Positions 27,674 through 35,492 are shown, numbered from the stretch's first letter. The stretch is 64,000 bases of DNA from Bacillus salipaludis (GCF_004358205.1 NZ_SMYO01000009.1:124001-188000), one strand, 5' to 3'. Numbers and translations are program-made. The notes: a model not told the origin generated them from the sequence alone.

Positions 27674-27702
27674 CAAAAAAGCCCTACAAGGGGCTTTTGG
27701 TG
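27674..27702 (-). terminator. Orphan minus-strand terminator
   Basis: On the minus strand AAAAGCCCC, loop TTGTA, GGGCTTTTTTT. There is no recognisable gene upstream on that strand between 27703 and 28104, so it may end an unrecognised RNA. The stretch 27703-28104 otherwise shows nothing identifiable. Confidence 0.5.
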
Positions 27703-28104
27703 ATTGAGACTGTCTGTGACAAGTCTATGTGCTAAGCAAGAATAGGCTTTTCGGATACACTCTAGACTATGCATCAGTTTAACTTGAGTACCCAATCGGA
27801 TAAGCCTAATTTGGAGTAATCTTTTAGAACATAACCCCAAGAATTAATTCATTATATATCAGCACTTGTCCTTCCATTTCATTATCTTGTACATATACTA
27901 TTATTACACCAGCGTAAAACCAGCATATTACACATACCTTCTCTTTTAAGAGCGTTTGCCTATAAAGCAGACGTTTCTTTGCATTTTTAGGCAAATCATA
28001 TATTTACCTACTCAATATGATATTTGTCCAAGCGATTCTTGTCTTATGAAATATTATACATAGTGAAAGGTTTATTTCGAACATTTTAACAGGTGGTGAT
28101 AAAT

Positions 28105-28218
28105 ATGTGCTTTGGAGGCTATGGCTACGGTGGTGGCTTTTACGGAGGTAGCACTTTCGTGTTAATCGTAGTATTGTTTATCCTTCTAATTATTGTTGGT
28201 GCAGCTTGTTTTTATTAA
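28105..28218 (+). CDS. YjcZ-family sporulation mini-protein
   Basis: A 37-residue protein: '[20 protein letters not shown]' then '[17 protein letters not shown]'. The Gly/Tyr-rich head and single helix match YjcZ. AGGTGGTG lies 7 nt before the ATG. The helix shares '[14 protein letters not shown]' with the next gene, also at nucleotide level, so they are recent duplicates. Confidence 0.88.
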   Translation: MCFGGYGYGGGFYGGSTFVLIVVLFILLIIVGAACFY

Positions 28219-28272
28219 TAAACCAATACACGTTCTAGCGGAATGAATCCTTTAGGCTGGAGGTGTTTAAAC

Positions 28273-28362
28273 ATGAGTGGCGGAGCTACTTCTGGTTTTG
28301 CGTTAATCGTAGTATTGTTCATCCTTCTTATCATTGTTGGTGCATCATTTATGATGTACTAG
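28273..28362 (+). CDS. YjcZ-family sporulation mini-protein
   Basis: A 29-residue protein, '[19 protein letters not shown]' then 'IIVGASFMMY', with GGAGGTG upstream of the ATG. The DNA 'TTAATCGTAGTATTGTT' is identical to that in the preceding gene. Followed by a terminator at 28387, so 28105-28362 forms one short transcript. Confidence 0.88.
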   Translation: MSGGATSGFALIVVLFILLIIVGASFMMY

Positions 28363-28386
28363 TAGTAATAAGATGAATAGAGCAGG

Positions 28387-28415
28387 AAAAAGTCCCTTTA
28401 TCGGGACTTTTTTAA
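28387..28415 (+). terminator. Terminator of the two YjcZ genes
   Basis: AAAAGTCCC / GGGACTTTTTT with loop TTTATC, 25 bp after the last stop. Confidence 0.88.
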
Positions 28416-28521
28416 AGTTCAATCGCTTGACGTAACCGAAAAAATTAACTCCCTTAATCTGTTCTAGGTATTCGATGTCTTCTTACATTCGTGATATTAA
28501 ACGAGACAGATTAAATAGCAT

Positions 28522-28551
28522 AAAAGGATCTTCGGTTGAAGATCCTTTTTT
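28522..28551. terminator. Hairpin terminator, bidirectional
   Basis: AAAGGATCTTC and GAAGATCCTTT are perfect 11-bp arms around a GGTT loop, flanked by A and T runs. It lies 4 bp past the stop of the minus-strand Gln-rich gene and can also stop plus-strand transcripts. Confidence 0.85.
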
Positions 28552-28555
28552 CGTT

Positions 28556-28777
28556 CTATTGTAAATTGTTTTGTTGCGATTTAGCTGTAGCTTGGGCTTG
28601 TTGAACTTCTTGTTGAGCTTGCTGGACTTGTTGTTGAGCTTGTTGAATCTGTTGTGTGTTTGTACTTGCTTGAGCAGATTGAACAGCTTGTTGCGCTTGT
28701 TGAGCAGCTTGCTGTGCTTGTTGAGCAGATTGAACAGCCTGTTGCATCTGTTGTTGCTGTTGGTTTTGTTGTGTCAT
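28556..28777 (-). CDS. Gln/Ala low-complexity repeat protein
   Basis: A 73-residue protein of nearly pure Gln, Ala, Val, Ser built from 'QQAQQA' and 'QQVQQAQ' units. It has no hydrophobic segment and almost no aromatic or charged residues. The frame opens at 28849, but GGGAGGTATTTT precedes the ATG at 28777, so the start is clear and the gene looks real. A predicted amphipathic coiled helix is likely. I do not recognise the family. Its position beside YjcZ mini-proteins suggests a sporulation or spore-coat role (inference). Confidence 0.7.
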   Translation of the reverse strand: MTQQNQQQQQMQQAVQSAQQAQQAAQQAQQAVQSAQASTNTQQIQQAQQQVQQAQQEVQQAQATAKSQQNNLQ

Positions 28778-29153
28778 GAAAATACCTCCCAGGTATATGA
28801 ATTTGGTTTGGAATGGAAAATAAAACTCAACAATAATTAAAATTTGCAAGTTTGAATAAGTTTATACATTTTTTTCAGGCTTAATATCCTTTATGTTACG
28901 AATGTTCTAACCTTAAGATAAATAGTTAATTGTGTAGATTGATATACAACTTTTTCGTTCCTCCATACTTGAAAGCGTCGGTATTGACGCATTTTTTATA
29001 GCTCTTTGAATCAAATATTCCGCATATTTTCGGTGTTTTTTTCCAATTTGCAGGAAAATTAATAAAAGCAATCCTATTCTATTATTGATAATGGTGCTTT
29101 TTGGATATTATACTGGAGGTGAATTACTATTTAATGATGAAGGGAGATTTACC

Positions 29154-29549
29154 ATGGAGGTAACATTTACAGTAAGCAAATGGGATGAAAAACCAGTAGA
29201 CGACACTAGAAAAGAATTCCCTATAAATATTGCCCATGTCGAATATGATATTGAGGGTGAATTAACAGGAAAAGCTTTTGTTGAATATTTATTACTTTAT
29301 ATAGACTCTACTATAGATGATGGTCACTTAGCCACTTCTAAAATTTCCGGATTTCTACATTTTGAAGGAACTTACAAAGGAAAACAGGGGACATTTACTG
29401 CTTTAGAGCAAGGAATATTTGATAAAGGAAATTTAGATTCACCAGCAACAATCATCAAAGCTACCGGTGACTTAGAGAGCTTGAAAGGGTCTTATAACTA
29501 TAAGTTTACAGGTGAAACCAGTAAGATGGTTCTAGACTTTAAATTCTAA
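29154..29549 (+). CDS. DUF3224-family protein
   Basis: About 131 residues with the DUF3224 pattern: 'FTVSKWDEKPVDD', 'ELTGKAFVEYLLLY', 'ISGFLHFEGTYKGKQGTFTA' and 'ATGDLESLKGSYNYKFTG', a small beta-barrel (allene-oxide-cyclase-like fold) of unknown function. The frame opens at 29085, but AGGGAG precedes the ATG at 29154, which is more likely the start. Monocistronic with its own terminator. Confidence 0.8.
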   Translation: MEVTFTVSKWDEKPVDDTRKEFPINIAHVEYDIEGELTGKAFVEYLLLYIDSTIDDGHLATSKISGFLHFEGTYKGKQGTFTALEQGIFDKGNLDSPATIIKATGDLESLKGSYNYKFTGETSKMVLDFKF

Positions 29550-29559
29550 CAAAGCAGTA

Positions 29560-29596
29560 AAAGGACATTTCTGTACTACCAGGAATGTCCTTTTCG
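29560..29596 (+). terminator. Terminator of the DUF3224 gene
   Basis: AAAGGACATT and AATGTCCTTTT arms around a short loop, 10 bp after the stop. Confidence 0.85.
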
Positions 29597-29624
29597 TCGA
29601 AAGGTCTTCTACAACTATCCCCGC

Positions 29625-29770
29625 GTTACTTCAATAACAAAAAAGACCGCCGCAGCAATCTTTCGGTTACCTCCACTTCAAAACCCTATCTTTCACTCAA
29701 GCACCTGTTAGCTGAATAATAAAGTCTGCCTTTGTTGACAGCTTGTTCTGCAACATAAGAACCCTTTAAG
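29625..29770 (+). repeat. Dispersed intergenic repeat, copies F1 and F2 in tandem
   Basis: Two units one after the other: 'AACAAAAAAGACCGCCGCAG' with 'TTTCACTCAAGCACC', then 'TGTTAGCTGAATAATAAAG' with 'TTGACAGCTTGTTCTGC'. The tandem arrangement helps to define the unit length at about 70-75 bp. Confidence 0.5.
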
Positions 29771-30200
29771 TGAGCTTCTTTTTAAAACCTAAATGAGTTT
29801 GGGAACTATATCCCGCTGACTCATAGAACTTTACAGCGTCAACTCTGTTTCTTTCAGTTACCAATATCACTTGAGAGCAACCCCTTTTGGCAGCAATTTT
29901 CTCAAGTTCGGTTATTAAAGCTTTCCCTATCCCTTTGTCCCTATAGTTTTTATCTACTATCATGTTTTCAAGGACTAAAAAAGGCTTGCAATCCCCATAT
30001 AGTTCCTCACATATTACTCCCATAACAGAACCGATTAATTTAGTATTTTCAATGGCACTGATAAATATATGGCTATCCTTTTTATGTAGTTTATTAAACT
30101 GCTTATACATGGTTTCAATACAAGATTCTTCGCCCCAAAATTGTTTATATAATTGTTCAAGTTGAGGTATGTCTTCTTCAATCATTTGCCTTATAATCAT
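29766..30200 (-). CDS. GNAT acetyltransferase
   Basis: A 144-residue acetyltransferase. The acetyl-CoA loop is 'NYRDKGIGKALITELEKIAA' (R-x-x-G-I-G), followed by 'VILVTERNRVDAVKFYESAG', typical of AAC(3)-I/PhnO-like small GNATs. AAAGGAG precedes the ATG. The acceptor is unknown. Monocistronic. Confidence 0.85.
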   Translation of the reverse strand: MIIRQMIEEDIPQLEQLYKQFWGEESCIETMYKQFNKLHKKDSHIFISAIENTKLIGSVMGVICEELYGDCKPFLVLENMIVDKNYRDKGIGKALITELEKIAAKRGCSQVILVTERNRVDAVKFYESAGYSSQTHLGFKKKLT

Positions 30201-30316
30201 TTTTTACTCCTTTACCTTTTCATTTCAAGGAAGAAAAAAGCATTACCGTTGTTCTAGTAATGCACCTGTTACCCATCCATGTTTTAAAGGAAAGGCAGTC
30301 AGAAAGGTTTGTATAT

Positions 30317-30403
30317 TCATTTTTTCCTTTCGTTTTCCAAGTCCATGTAGGCTGCATCAAAATAATGTCTTAGACAATCTATTGCATGATTGTCTACAGC
30401 CAT
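30317..30403 (-). CDS. 28-residue ORF resembling a terminase C-terminus
   Basis: An ATG at 30403 with a perfect ribosome site (AAGGAGG) formed inside the last codons of the recombinase remnant, reading 'MAVDNHAIDCLRHYFDAAYM' and 'DLENERKK'. The 'DNHAIDCLRH' segment resembles the C-terminal end of phage large terminases ('NDHAMDALRY'). It could be a small real gene coupled to the recombinase or a relic of a prophage. Low certainty. Confidence 0.4.
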   Translation of the reverse strand: MAVDNHAIDCLRHYFDAAYMDLENERKK

Positions 30404-30405
30404 TT

Positions 30406-30810
30406 TTAAATTCCTCCTTGTGTCGGCTCTCTATTTTCATTTTCTTCATTTAAAGCACGATACAAAGCTGATCTGGAAACGCTGGTTATTTCTGTTATCT
30501 CCTTAACAGTATAATTCTGGGAGTGATACATGTCTAGAGCATGTTTCATTCCTGCGTGTTTAGAATGATATTTCTTAACTCTTCCTTTGTACTTCCCTTT
30601 TTCTTTTGCAATAGCAATTCCATTCCGTTGCTTTTCATTGATAAGGTTTCGTTCCATTTCAGCAACTGCACTCATAGTAGTTAAAAAGAGCTTCCCCCAT
30701 TTTGAATTCCTTGTGTATATGTTCGAAGATAAAATAACAAGACGGATTTTGCCTCCATTTAATTCTTCGACCAATTCTTTTATTTTAAATCTATAATTAC
30801 TGATTTTCAT
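30406..30810 (-). pseudogene. 5'-truncated serine recombinase (resolvase/invertase type)
   Basis: A 134-residue reading frame matching the C-terminal two thirds of a Tn3-type resolvase: 'FLTTMSAVAEMERNLINEKQ', 'GIAIAKEKGKYKGR' and a helix-turn-helix end 'YTVKEITEITSVSRSALYRA'. The N-terminal 60-70 residues with the catalytic Ser and the Arg pair are missing, so strand cleavage is impossible. The start region carries the perfect inverted repeat CATGCTGC / GCAGCATG (30809-30832). It could still bind DNA through its HTH, for instance at the repeats at 30888-30988. Confidence 0.78.
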
Positions 30811-30887
30811 GCTGCAACCTTACGCAGCATGGATGCAGCCGTCTTGCTAGGGACTTAATGTCCAACCACCCAATAATACAACATAAT

Positions 30888-30988
30888 GTAAACTATGTAG
30901 CATTCTCTTAGTGTAGGTCGTATGATTTAGCTATACTAGTCTACATAGTTTACAAATTAAATTTAAAATTGAATTCTACATAGTTTAT
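30888..30988. other. Three copies of a 13-bp motif, possible recombination or operator site
   Basis: GTAAACTATGTAG at 30888-30900, its exact inverse CTACATAGTTTAC at 30941-30953 and CTACATAGTTTAT at 30976-30988. The first two form a perfect inverted pair 40 bp apart and the third is direct to the second, a spacing pattern like resolvase res subsites. They lie directly upstream of the truncated recombinase. Confidence 0.6.
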
Positions 30989-31040
30989 AGGAAGGATTCC
31001 TTTTGGAGGTTCTCCAAAAAGGCAAGGTCTTCTCTAGCAC

Positions 31041-31076
31041 AAAAAAGCCGATTTCCTAAGACAATAAGGAATCGAC
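31041..31076 (-). terminator. Terminator of the RNase J gene
   Basis: On the minus strand GTCGATTCCTTA and TAGGAAATCGGC arms followed by TTTTTT. A separate perfect 18-bp palindrome ACAATCGAGCTCGATTGT lies between it and the gene (31096-31113). Confidence 0.7.
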
Positions 31077-31155
31077 ATTTATTTATTCTTCTTCTACAAT
31101 CGAGCTCGATTGTTAAAGATCAATTAATTCATTTTTTTTAAAAACTTACCTCCGA

Positions 31156-32826
31156 TTAAATTTCAATAAGTATAGGAACAATCATTGGCTTTTTCTTAGT
31201 ATGTGTATATACATATTGTCGTATTGATTTTTTTATTTGTTTTTTCATTACATTCCATGAGTTTCTATTTGCTTCTAATAACTCGTTAACAATTTTTGAA
31301 GTAAGTCGATTAACGTCACTTCGTAGTTCCGAGAAATCTCTATCTACAAATCCACGAGAAAAGGTATCGGGTTCAGAAATCAGTTTTCCTTCCGCTTTGC
31401 TCATAGTTAAAACAATCATGAGCATTCCATCTTCTGAAAGCTGTTTGCGGTCTCGTAACACAATTTCCCCAACATTACCGACATCTCCCCCGTCTACGTA
31501 AGTATTCCCAACGGGTATTCTCCGGGTGTGACGGGCAATGGTATGTTCAATATCGATGACATCGCCATTACTGATGATAAACGTGTTTCCTTGCTCTACT
31601 CCAACGGATTCAGCTAACAAACGGTGATGGTGTAGCATTCTAAATTCACCGTGAATGGGAATAAAATATTTTGGTTTCATTAATGTTAGCATTAGTTTTA
31701 AATCTTCTTGATAACCATGGCCGGAAACATGCATTCCGGATGTACTTCCTGACCCATAAATTACGTTGGCTCCAAGTCCAAAAAAGTTGTCGACGATACT
31801 TGTGACATTTCGTTCATTCCCGGGTATTGGACCTGCTGCAATGATAACCGTATCTTTAGGTAAAATGTCAACACCGCGAAAGTTTCCAGTGGACAGGCGG
31901 GCAAGAGCAGCCAATGGTTCTCCTTGACTCCCCGTGCATAAAATAGCCATCCTTTCAGGAGCCATTTCATTGATTTCATGTGGGTCAATTAACATTCCAC
32001 CAGGAACTGTTAAATAACCACGTTCCATAGCAACCGCTATGACCTTAACCATACTTCGTCCAAGTAACACAAGTTTTCGATTTGTTTTTTGCGCTGCATT
32101 CACGACTTGCTGAACGCGACTAATATTTGAAGCAAAGGTAGAAAAAATAACTTTTCCTTCGGCTTTCATGAAAGCTGCTTCTACATGTTCACCTACTATT
32201 TGTTCCGATGGGGTCAAACCAGGACGTTCTGCATTAGTACTCTCAGACAATAGGAGCAAGACCCCTTCATTGCCGATTTCAGCCATTTTATGAATATCCG
32301 AATGCTCATTATTCGCAGGGGTTAAATCAAACTTAAAGTCCCCCGTATGTACAATATTCCCCTCTGGTGTGTGAAAGACCATTCCCAAGCAATCAGGAAT
32401 ACTATGGGTCACTTTGAAAAAACTTACACTCATTTCTCCGATTTTCAAGGTTGAGTTTGAGTTAATTTCAACAAGATCGCTTTCTCTTAGAAGTTTATGT
32501 TCTTTTAATTTGATTTCAATTAATCCTAGTGTGAAGCGTGTGGCATAGACGGGTACATTCAATTTTTTTAAGAAGAACGGGACCCCCCCAATATGATCTT
32601 CATGTCCATGTGTGACAATTAAAGCTCTAACTTTATCTTTATTTTCTACTAAGTAAGCTATATCAGGAATAATCAGATCAATTCCTAATAAACTTTCATC
32701 TGGAAACTTATTGCCACAGTCGATAATCACGATATCGTTTGAATATTCGATTGCATACATATTTTTCCCGATTTCATTCAAGCCGCCCAAGGCGAAGATA
32801 GATAATGCATTCTCGTTCATACTCAA
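31156..32826 (-). CDS. Ribonuclease J (RnjA-like paralogue)
   Basis: A 556-residue metallo-beta-lactamase/beta-CASP ribonuclease with 5'-3' exonuclease and endonuclease activity in RNA decay. The metal motif is 'LIVTHGHEDHIGGVPFFLKK' (about residue 72), the next ligands are in 'THSIPD' and 'GNIVHTGDFKFD', and the beta-CASP part has 'STFASNISRVQQVV', 'AILCTGSQGEP' and 'GMHVSGHGYQEDLKLML'. It ends with the small C-terminal domain. The length equals RnjA, but the sequence differs noticeably from the essential B. subtilis RnjA, so it is probably an extra paralogue. A TTG at 32826, 8 nt after GGAGG, is the best start; the ATG at 32820 is the alternative. Confidence 0.88.
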   Translation of the reverse strand: MSMNENALSIFALGGLNEIGKNMYAIEYSNDIVIIDCGNKFPDESLLGIDLIIPDIAYLVENKDKVRALIVTHGHEDHIGGVPFFLKKLNVPVYATRFTLGLIEIKLKEHKLLRESDLVEINSNSTLKIGEMSVSFFKVTHSIPDCLGMVFHTPEGNIVHTGDFKFDLTPANNEHSDIHKMAEIGNEGVLLLLSESTNAERPGLTPSEQIVGEHVEAAFMKAEGKVIFSTFASNISRVQQVVNAAQKTNRKLVLLGRSMVKVIAVAMERGYLTVPGGMLIDPHEINEMAPERMAILCTGSQGEPLAALARLSTGNFRGVDILPKDTVIIAAGPIPGNERNVTSIVDNFFGLGANVIYGSGSTSGMHVSGHGYQEDLKLMLTLMKPKYFIPIHGEFRMLHHHRLLAESVGVEQGNTFIISNGDVIDIEHTIARHTRRIPVGNTYVDGGDVGNVGEIVLRDRKQLSEDGMLMIVLTMSKAEGKLISEPDTFSRGFVDRDFSELRSDVNRLTSKIVNELLEANRNSWNVMKKQIKKSIRQYVYTHTKKKPMIVPILIEI

Positions 32827-33115
32827 ATTTATATCCTCCCACTTTATATCTAATCTTAGTATGCCCTTTGGGTTTCCCTTTATCAGTGGGTTGAATGCTT
32901 GAGTTTCCTATAAAAAAGGAAATTCTAGACTTGGTTTTTTTCCTAAAGTACTGACTGAAACATTGATGTCTTGGTTTCCCACATCGTTACCGAGTTCTTT
33001 CCTCTCGTAGAGACAGCTGCGAACTAATGACATTTAACAAGGTCCAAAGTCCCCCTTTGATTTGAATGGTTATTTTTTAAAGACGTTGTGAAGCAAGAAA
33101 TGAAAAAGCATAAAC

Positions 33116-33712
33116 TCACTTGATACTACTGGATAGAAACATGGAGGCATCCTGATTCATAAAAATACGATTGCCTTGATAGAATGTCTTAATTTCAGTT
33201 GATATAAATCCAACTTCAGATAATCTGTTTTTCAGATCGTCATGTGAAAAACCGTTATGAACTTTCGGATGATGGATTTTTTCGTTTTTGTCAAAGTCAA
33301 TAATCATCAACTTGCCACCATCATTTAAAATGTTGAACAATTCTTGTAAAATTTTTTTAGTATCCGGAATATGAAGAAGGACAAGTGACATTAAAACGAT
33401 GTCTGCCTTAAGTTTAGGGGTTTCTTGAGTAAAATCGGAATAAAGCACTTTTGAGTTGGTGATTCCTTTTTGAGCAATTTTTGTTTTCGCAACCTCCAAC
33501 ATTTCTTTTGATGAATCTACCAACAAAATATCAGCTACTAAATCTGATAATTCTAAACTAACCAGTCCAGTACCGCTCCCATAGTCTAATAAAGATTTTG
33601 ATTGATTATTTCGTAATTCCGGTCTTATTTCCTTAACGATCACATTAGCTAATTCAATTCTTTCCTCTGTATCATATCTTCTTGCCATCTGTTCAAAAAC
33701 GTTATTTTCCAT
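33116..33712 (-). CDS. Class I SAM-dependent methyltransferase
   Basis: A 198-residue methyltransferase. Motif I is 'SLLDYGSGTGLVSLELSD', motif II 'ILLVDSSKEMLEVAKTKI', motif III region 'ADIVLMSLVLLHIPD' and 'LNDGGKLMIIDFDKN'. Of the UbiE/Methyltransf_11 type; substrate not identifiable. GGGGAGAG precedes the ATG. The gap before it (32827-33115 in window order after RNase J) holds nothing recognisable. Confidence 0.85.
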   Translation of the reverse strand: MENNVFEQMARRYDTEERIELANVIVKEIRPELRNNQSKSLLDYGSGTGLVSLELSDLVADILLVDSSKEMLEVAKTKIAQKGITNSKVLYSDFTQETPKLKADIVLMSLVLLHIPDTKKILQELFNILNDGGKLMIIDFDKNEKIHHPKVHNGFSHDDLKNRLSEVGFISTEIKTFYQGNRIFMNQDASMFLSSSIK

Positions 33713-33740
33713 ATTTCTCTCCCCTATATATTAAAAATTA

Positions 33741-33832
33741 TGGCTTTGTTAAACCTGATTGTTGCTTTCCGCTTCAGGCAATTCGCTTTAATCATCTTTG
33801 TTTACTAATCAACATTGTTCATTAGAATAGCC
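33741..33832. repeat. Degenerate copy of the long GC-rich intergenic element
   Basis: Left part 'GTTAAACCTGATTGTTGC', 'TTTCCGCTTCAGGC' and right part 'ACTAATCAACATTGTTC' match the two ends of the element at 59154-59399 ('GTTAAACTTAGTTGTTG' and 'AAATCAACATTGTTC'); most of the GC-rich middle is missing. Confidence 0.55.
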
Positions 33833-34070
33833 AAAATTAAATCTATATAGTGGTCATTATAGCAAAGTTCAAAAGCTTGAAGGGGATTCTCCCTCACCCT
33901 CATTCATATAACTTGTTTCAAAAACATGGTATATAAAACACGAACAAACGTTCCATCGATGGGTGATTCCAATAAAATTTTAATACGATTGCAATGTTTT
34001 GTTCATACTTTGTTAAACTATTTTATCTATAATAAATTTGCTAGGACAAATAAACATCAAACCCCTTCTA

Positions 34071-34119
34071 AAAAAAGTGTCAGGTACCTTTCTGCTAAAG
34101 GAATACCTGGCACTTTTTT
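34071..34119. repeat. Strong hairpin element with A/T ends
   Basis: AAAAAAGTGTCAGGTA (34071-34086) and TACCTGGCACTTTTTT (34104-34119) pair almost perfectly, with an inner CCTTT/AAAGG stem. Both strands end in a T run, so it can act as a bidirectional terminator. It is not next to the end of any gene: the nearest is the lipoprotein start at 34270. Confidence 0.75.
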
Positions 34120-34269
34120 ATGAAACCACAATAATTTCCCTCATTGGACTCCACTCACTTACCCTTGTAATATCCATTTCTTTATTCAACCGTTACTCCC
34201 ATGCTTCATCCATAAAATGGTTATTGGACATTTCTTCCCGTGCATATAGTGTCCGTGGGGGTGATCAGA

Positions 34270-34764
34270 TTGAACAAAAAGAGAATCATCATTCTACTCT
34301 TTCTAATGATAGGGACGCTTCTTACTGCTTGTGGAAATGACCCAGTTAAGGATGATTTACAAAATTATGTAAACAAACAAACAAAGCCGCTCGCGAAAAA
34401 AGAAAAAGATGTGATTAATCTTTATGAAAGTGTCACGGGAGCAAATTATACAAATGACAATATCACTTATAACACAATGGTAAAAGAAGTAATCCCCAAA
34501 TACCGCGATTATATTGCTGAAGTAGAAAGCATCCGGCCTAAAACAAAAGAAGTCCGTGATATCCATGAAATCTATCTGAAAGCAGTCAATTTACAAAACA
34601 GTGCTTTTATTATGATTGTCAGTGCGATCGAAGAACAAGATCTTAATAAAATCAACGAAGCAAATAATAAATTAACAGAAGCAAGAAAATTAATGAGAGA
34701 TTATCAAAACGCATTAAAGGAATTGGCGAAAAAGCATGATTTGACATTTGAGAAAAACGATTAA
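34270..34764 (+). CDS. Lipoprotein of unknown function, helical
   Basis: About 164 residues. A TTG at 34270 with GGGGGTG upstream starts a short basic segment and a hydrophobic stretch ending 'MIGTLLTACGND', a lipobox with Cys as lipidation site. The mature part is charged and helical ('NKQTKPLAKKEKDVINLYES', 'NNKLTEARKLMRDYQNALKE') and probably forms a helical bundle on the outer membrane face. An in-frame ATG at 34240 lacks a good ribosome site. I do not recognise the family. Confidence 0.78.
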   Translation: MNKKRIIILLFLMIGTLLTACGNDPVKDDLQNYVNKQTKPLAKKEKDVINLYESVTGANYTNDNITYNTMVKEVIPKYRDYIAEVESIRPKTKEVRDIHEIYLKAVNLQNSAFIMIVSAIEEQDLNKINEANNKLTEARKLMRDYQNALKELAKKHDLTFEKND

Positions 34765-34784
34765 TGATTTCCACATGGACGGTT

Positions 34785-34834
34785 GGAAGGTTCTTGCGGC
34801 CACTTTTGAACTAAAAAAGCCACAAGAACCTTCC
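34785..34834 (+). repeat. Palindromic repeat, 'GGTTCTTG' family, copy 1
   Basis: Perfect 12-bp arms GGAAGGTTCTTG (34785-34796) and CAAGAACCTTCC (34823-34834) enclose 'CGGCCACTTTTGAACTAAAA'. The core is nearly identical to 59440-59489, 24.6 kb away, and a half copy lies near 39650. It sits right after the lipoprotein and may end its transcript. Confidence 0.75.
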
Positions 34835-34836
34835 CA

Positions 34837-35307
34837 CTATGTTCTTTTTAAATTATCCAATTTCTTTATTAATCCCACAAATCCTCTAATTGTAAATAAA
34901 GTGAAGTTTACACTTCCGAAGGTATGGAATGGAGACCATTTTTTCCATTTGAATAACCTGGAATTCTTTTCAAAGTACCATTGGCCGATACTCATTGGTA
35001 CACTAAAAATTAAACTCTTTAAAAGAATTTTAACCAAATTGTCATTATAAGATATTTTAACCCAGATAACACTTAAAATTGGGAAAAACAACATGTCATA
35101 AATAATATTGGTTTTAAAAATTTTAGGAAAAGGGCGAACAGGGTAATCAATTCTTTTGGTACCCACAACATAAGCATCAACTAGAGTTGCAAGTACTCCC
35201 TTTGAGAAAAAAATAACTAAATTTTCCCTCATTTTTGATCCTCTGAATAGGAAGGGTAAGGAAACAAGGCATAGTGCAGTAAGTAAGTTTAACAATTTTT
35301 TCTCCAC
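34837..35307 (-). CDS. Multi-pass membrane protein, CBO0543-like
   Basis: A 156-residue membrane protein with about four hydrophobic segments. 'SKGVLATLVDAYVVGTKRI' and 'YPVRPFPKIFKTNIIYDMLF' followed by 'IGQWYFEKN' and 'GSVNFTLFTIRGF' resemble CBO0543-type proteins of Bacilli. The start is a GTG at 35307 with AGGAAG about 10 nt upstream. Its end reaches to within 3 bp of the palindromic repeat at 34785. Function unknown. Confidence 0.6.
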   Translation of the reverse strand: MEKKLLNLLTALCLVSLPFLFRGSKMRENLVIFFSKGVLATLVDAYVVGTKRIDYPVRPFPKIFKTNIIYDMLFFPILSVIWVKISYNDNLVKILLKSLIFSVPMSIGQWYFEKNSRLFKWKKWSPFHTFGSVNFTLFTIRGFVGLIKKLDNLKRT

Positions 35308-35492
35308 TTATATACTACTTCCTCTCAAATATGTAATAGTGATATTATTACAATTTCCCCAAACATATTTTTAATTCCTTTTTAGTTATTTTTCAGTGAG
35401 GGTTTTTGAAATTATCAATAGGGTATGTAGTAGTTCAAATACTCTAAAACAACCATTTTGCTAAATTCAGTTGAAAACTTAACAAATTAAAA

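Noticed and set aside
27655..27840. 61-codon minus-strand frame
   Set aside because: It runs through a clear terminator hairpin (27674-27702) and has no ribosome site.
28571..28840. Leu-rich frame antisense to the Gln-rich protein
   Set aside because: CAA/CAG codons read as TTG/CTG on the other strand; the minus frame has a clear ribosome site, the plus frame does not.
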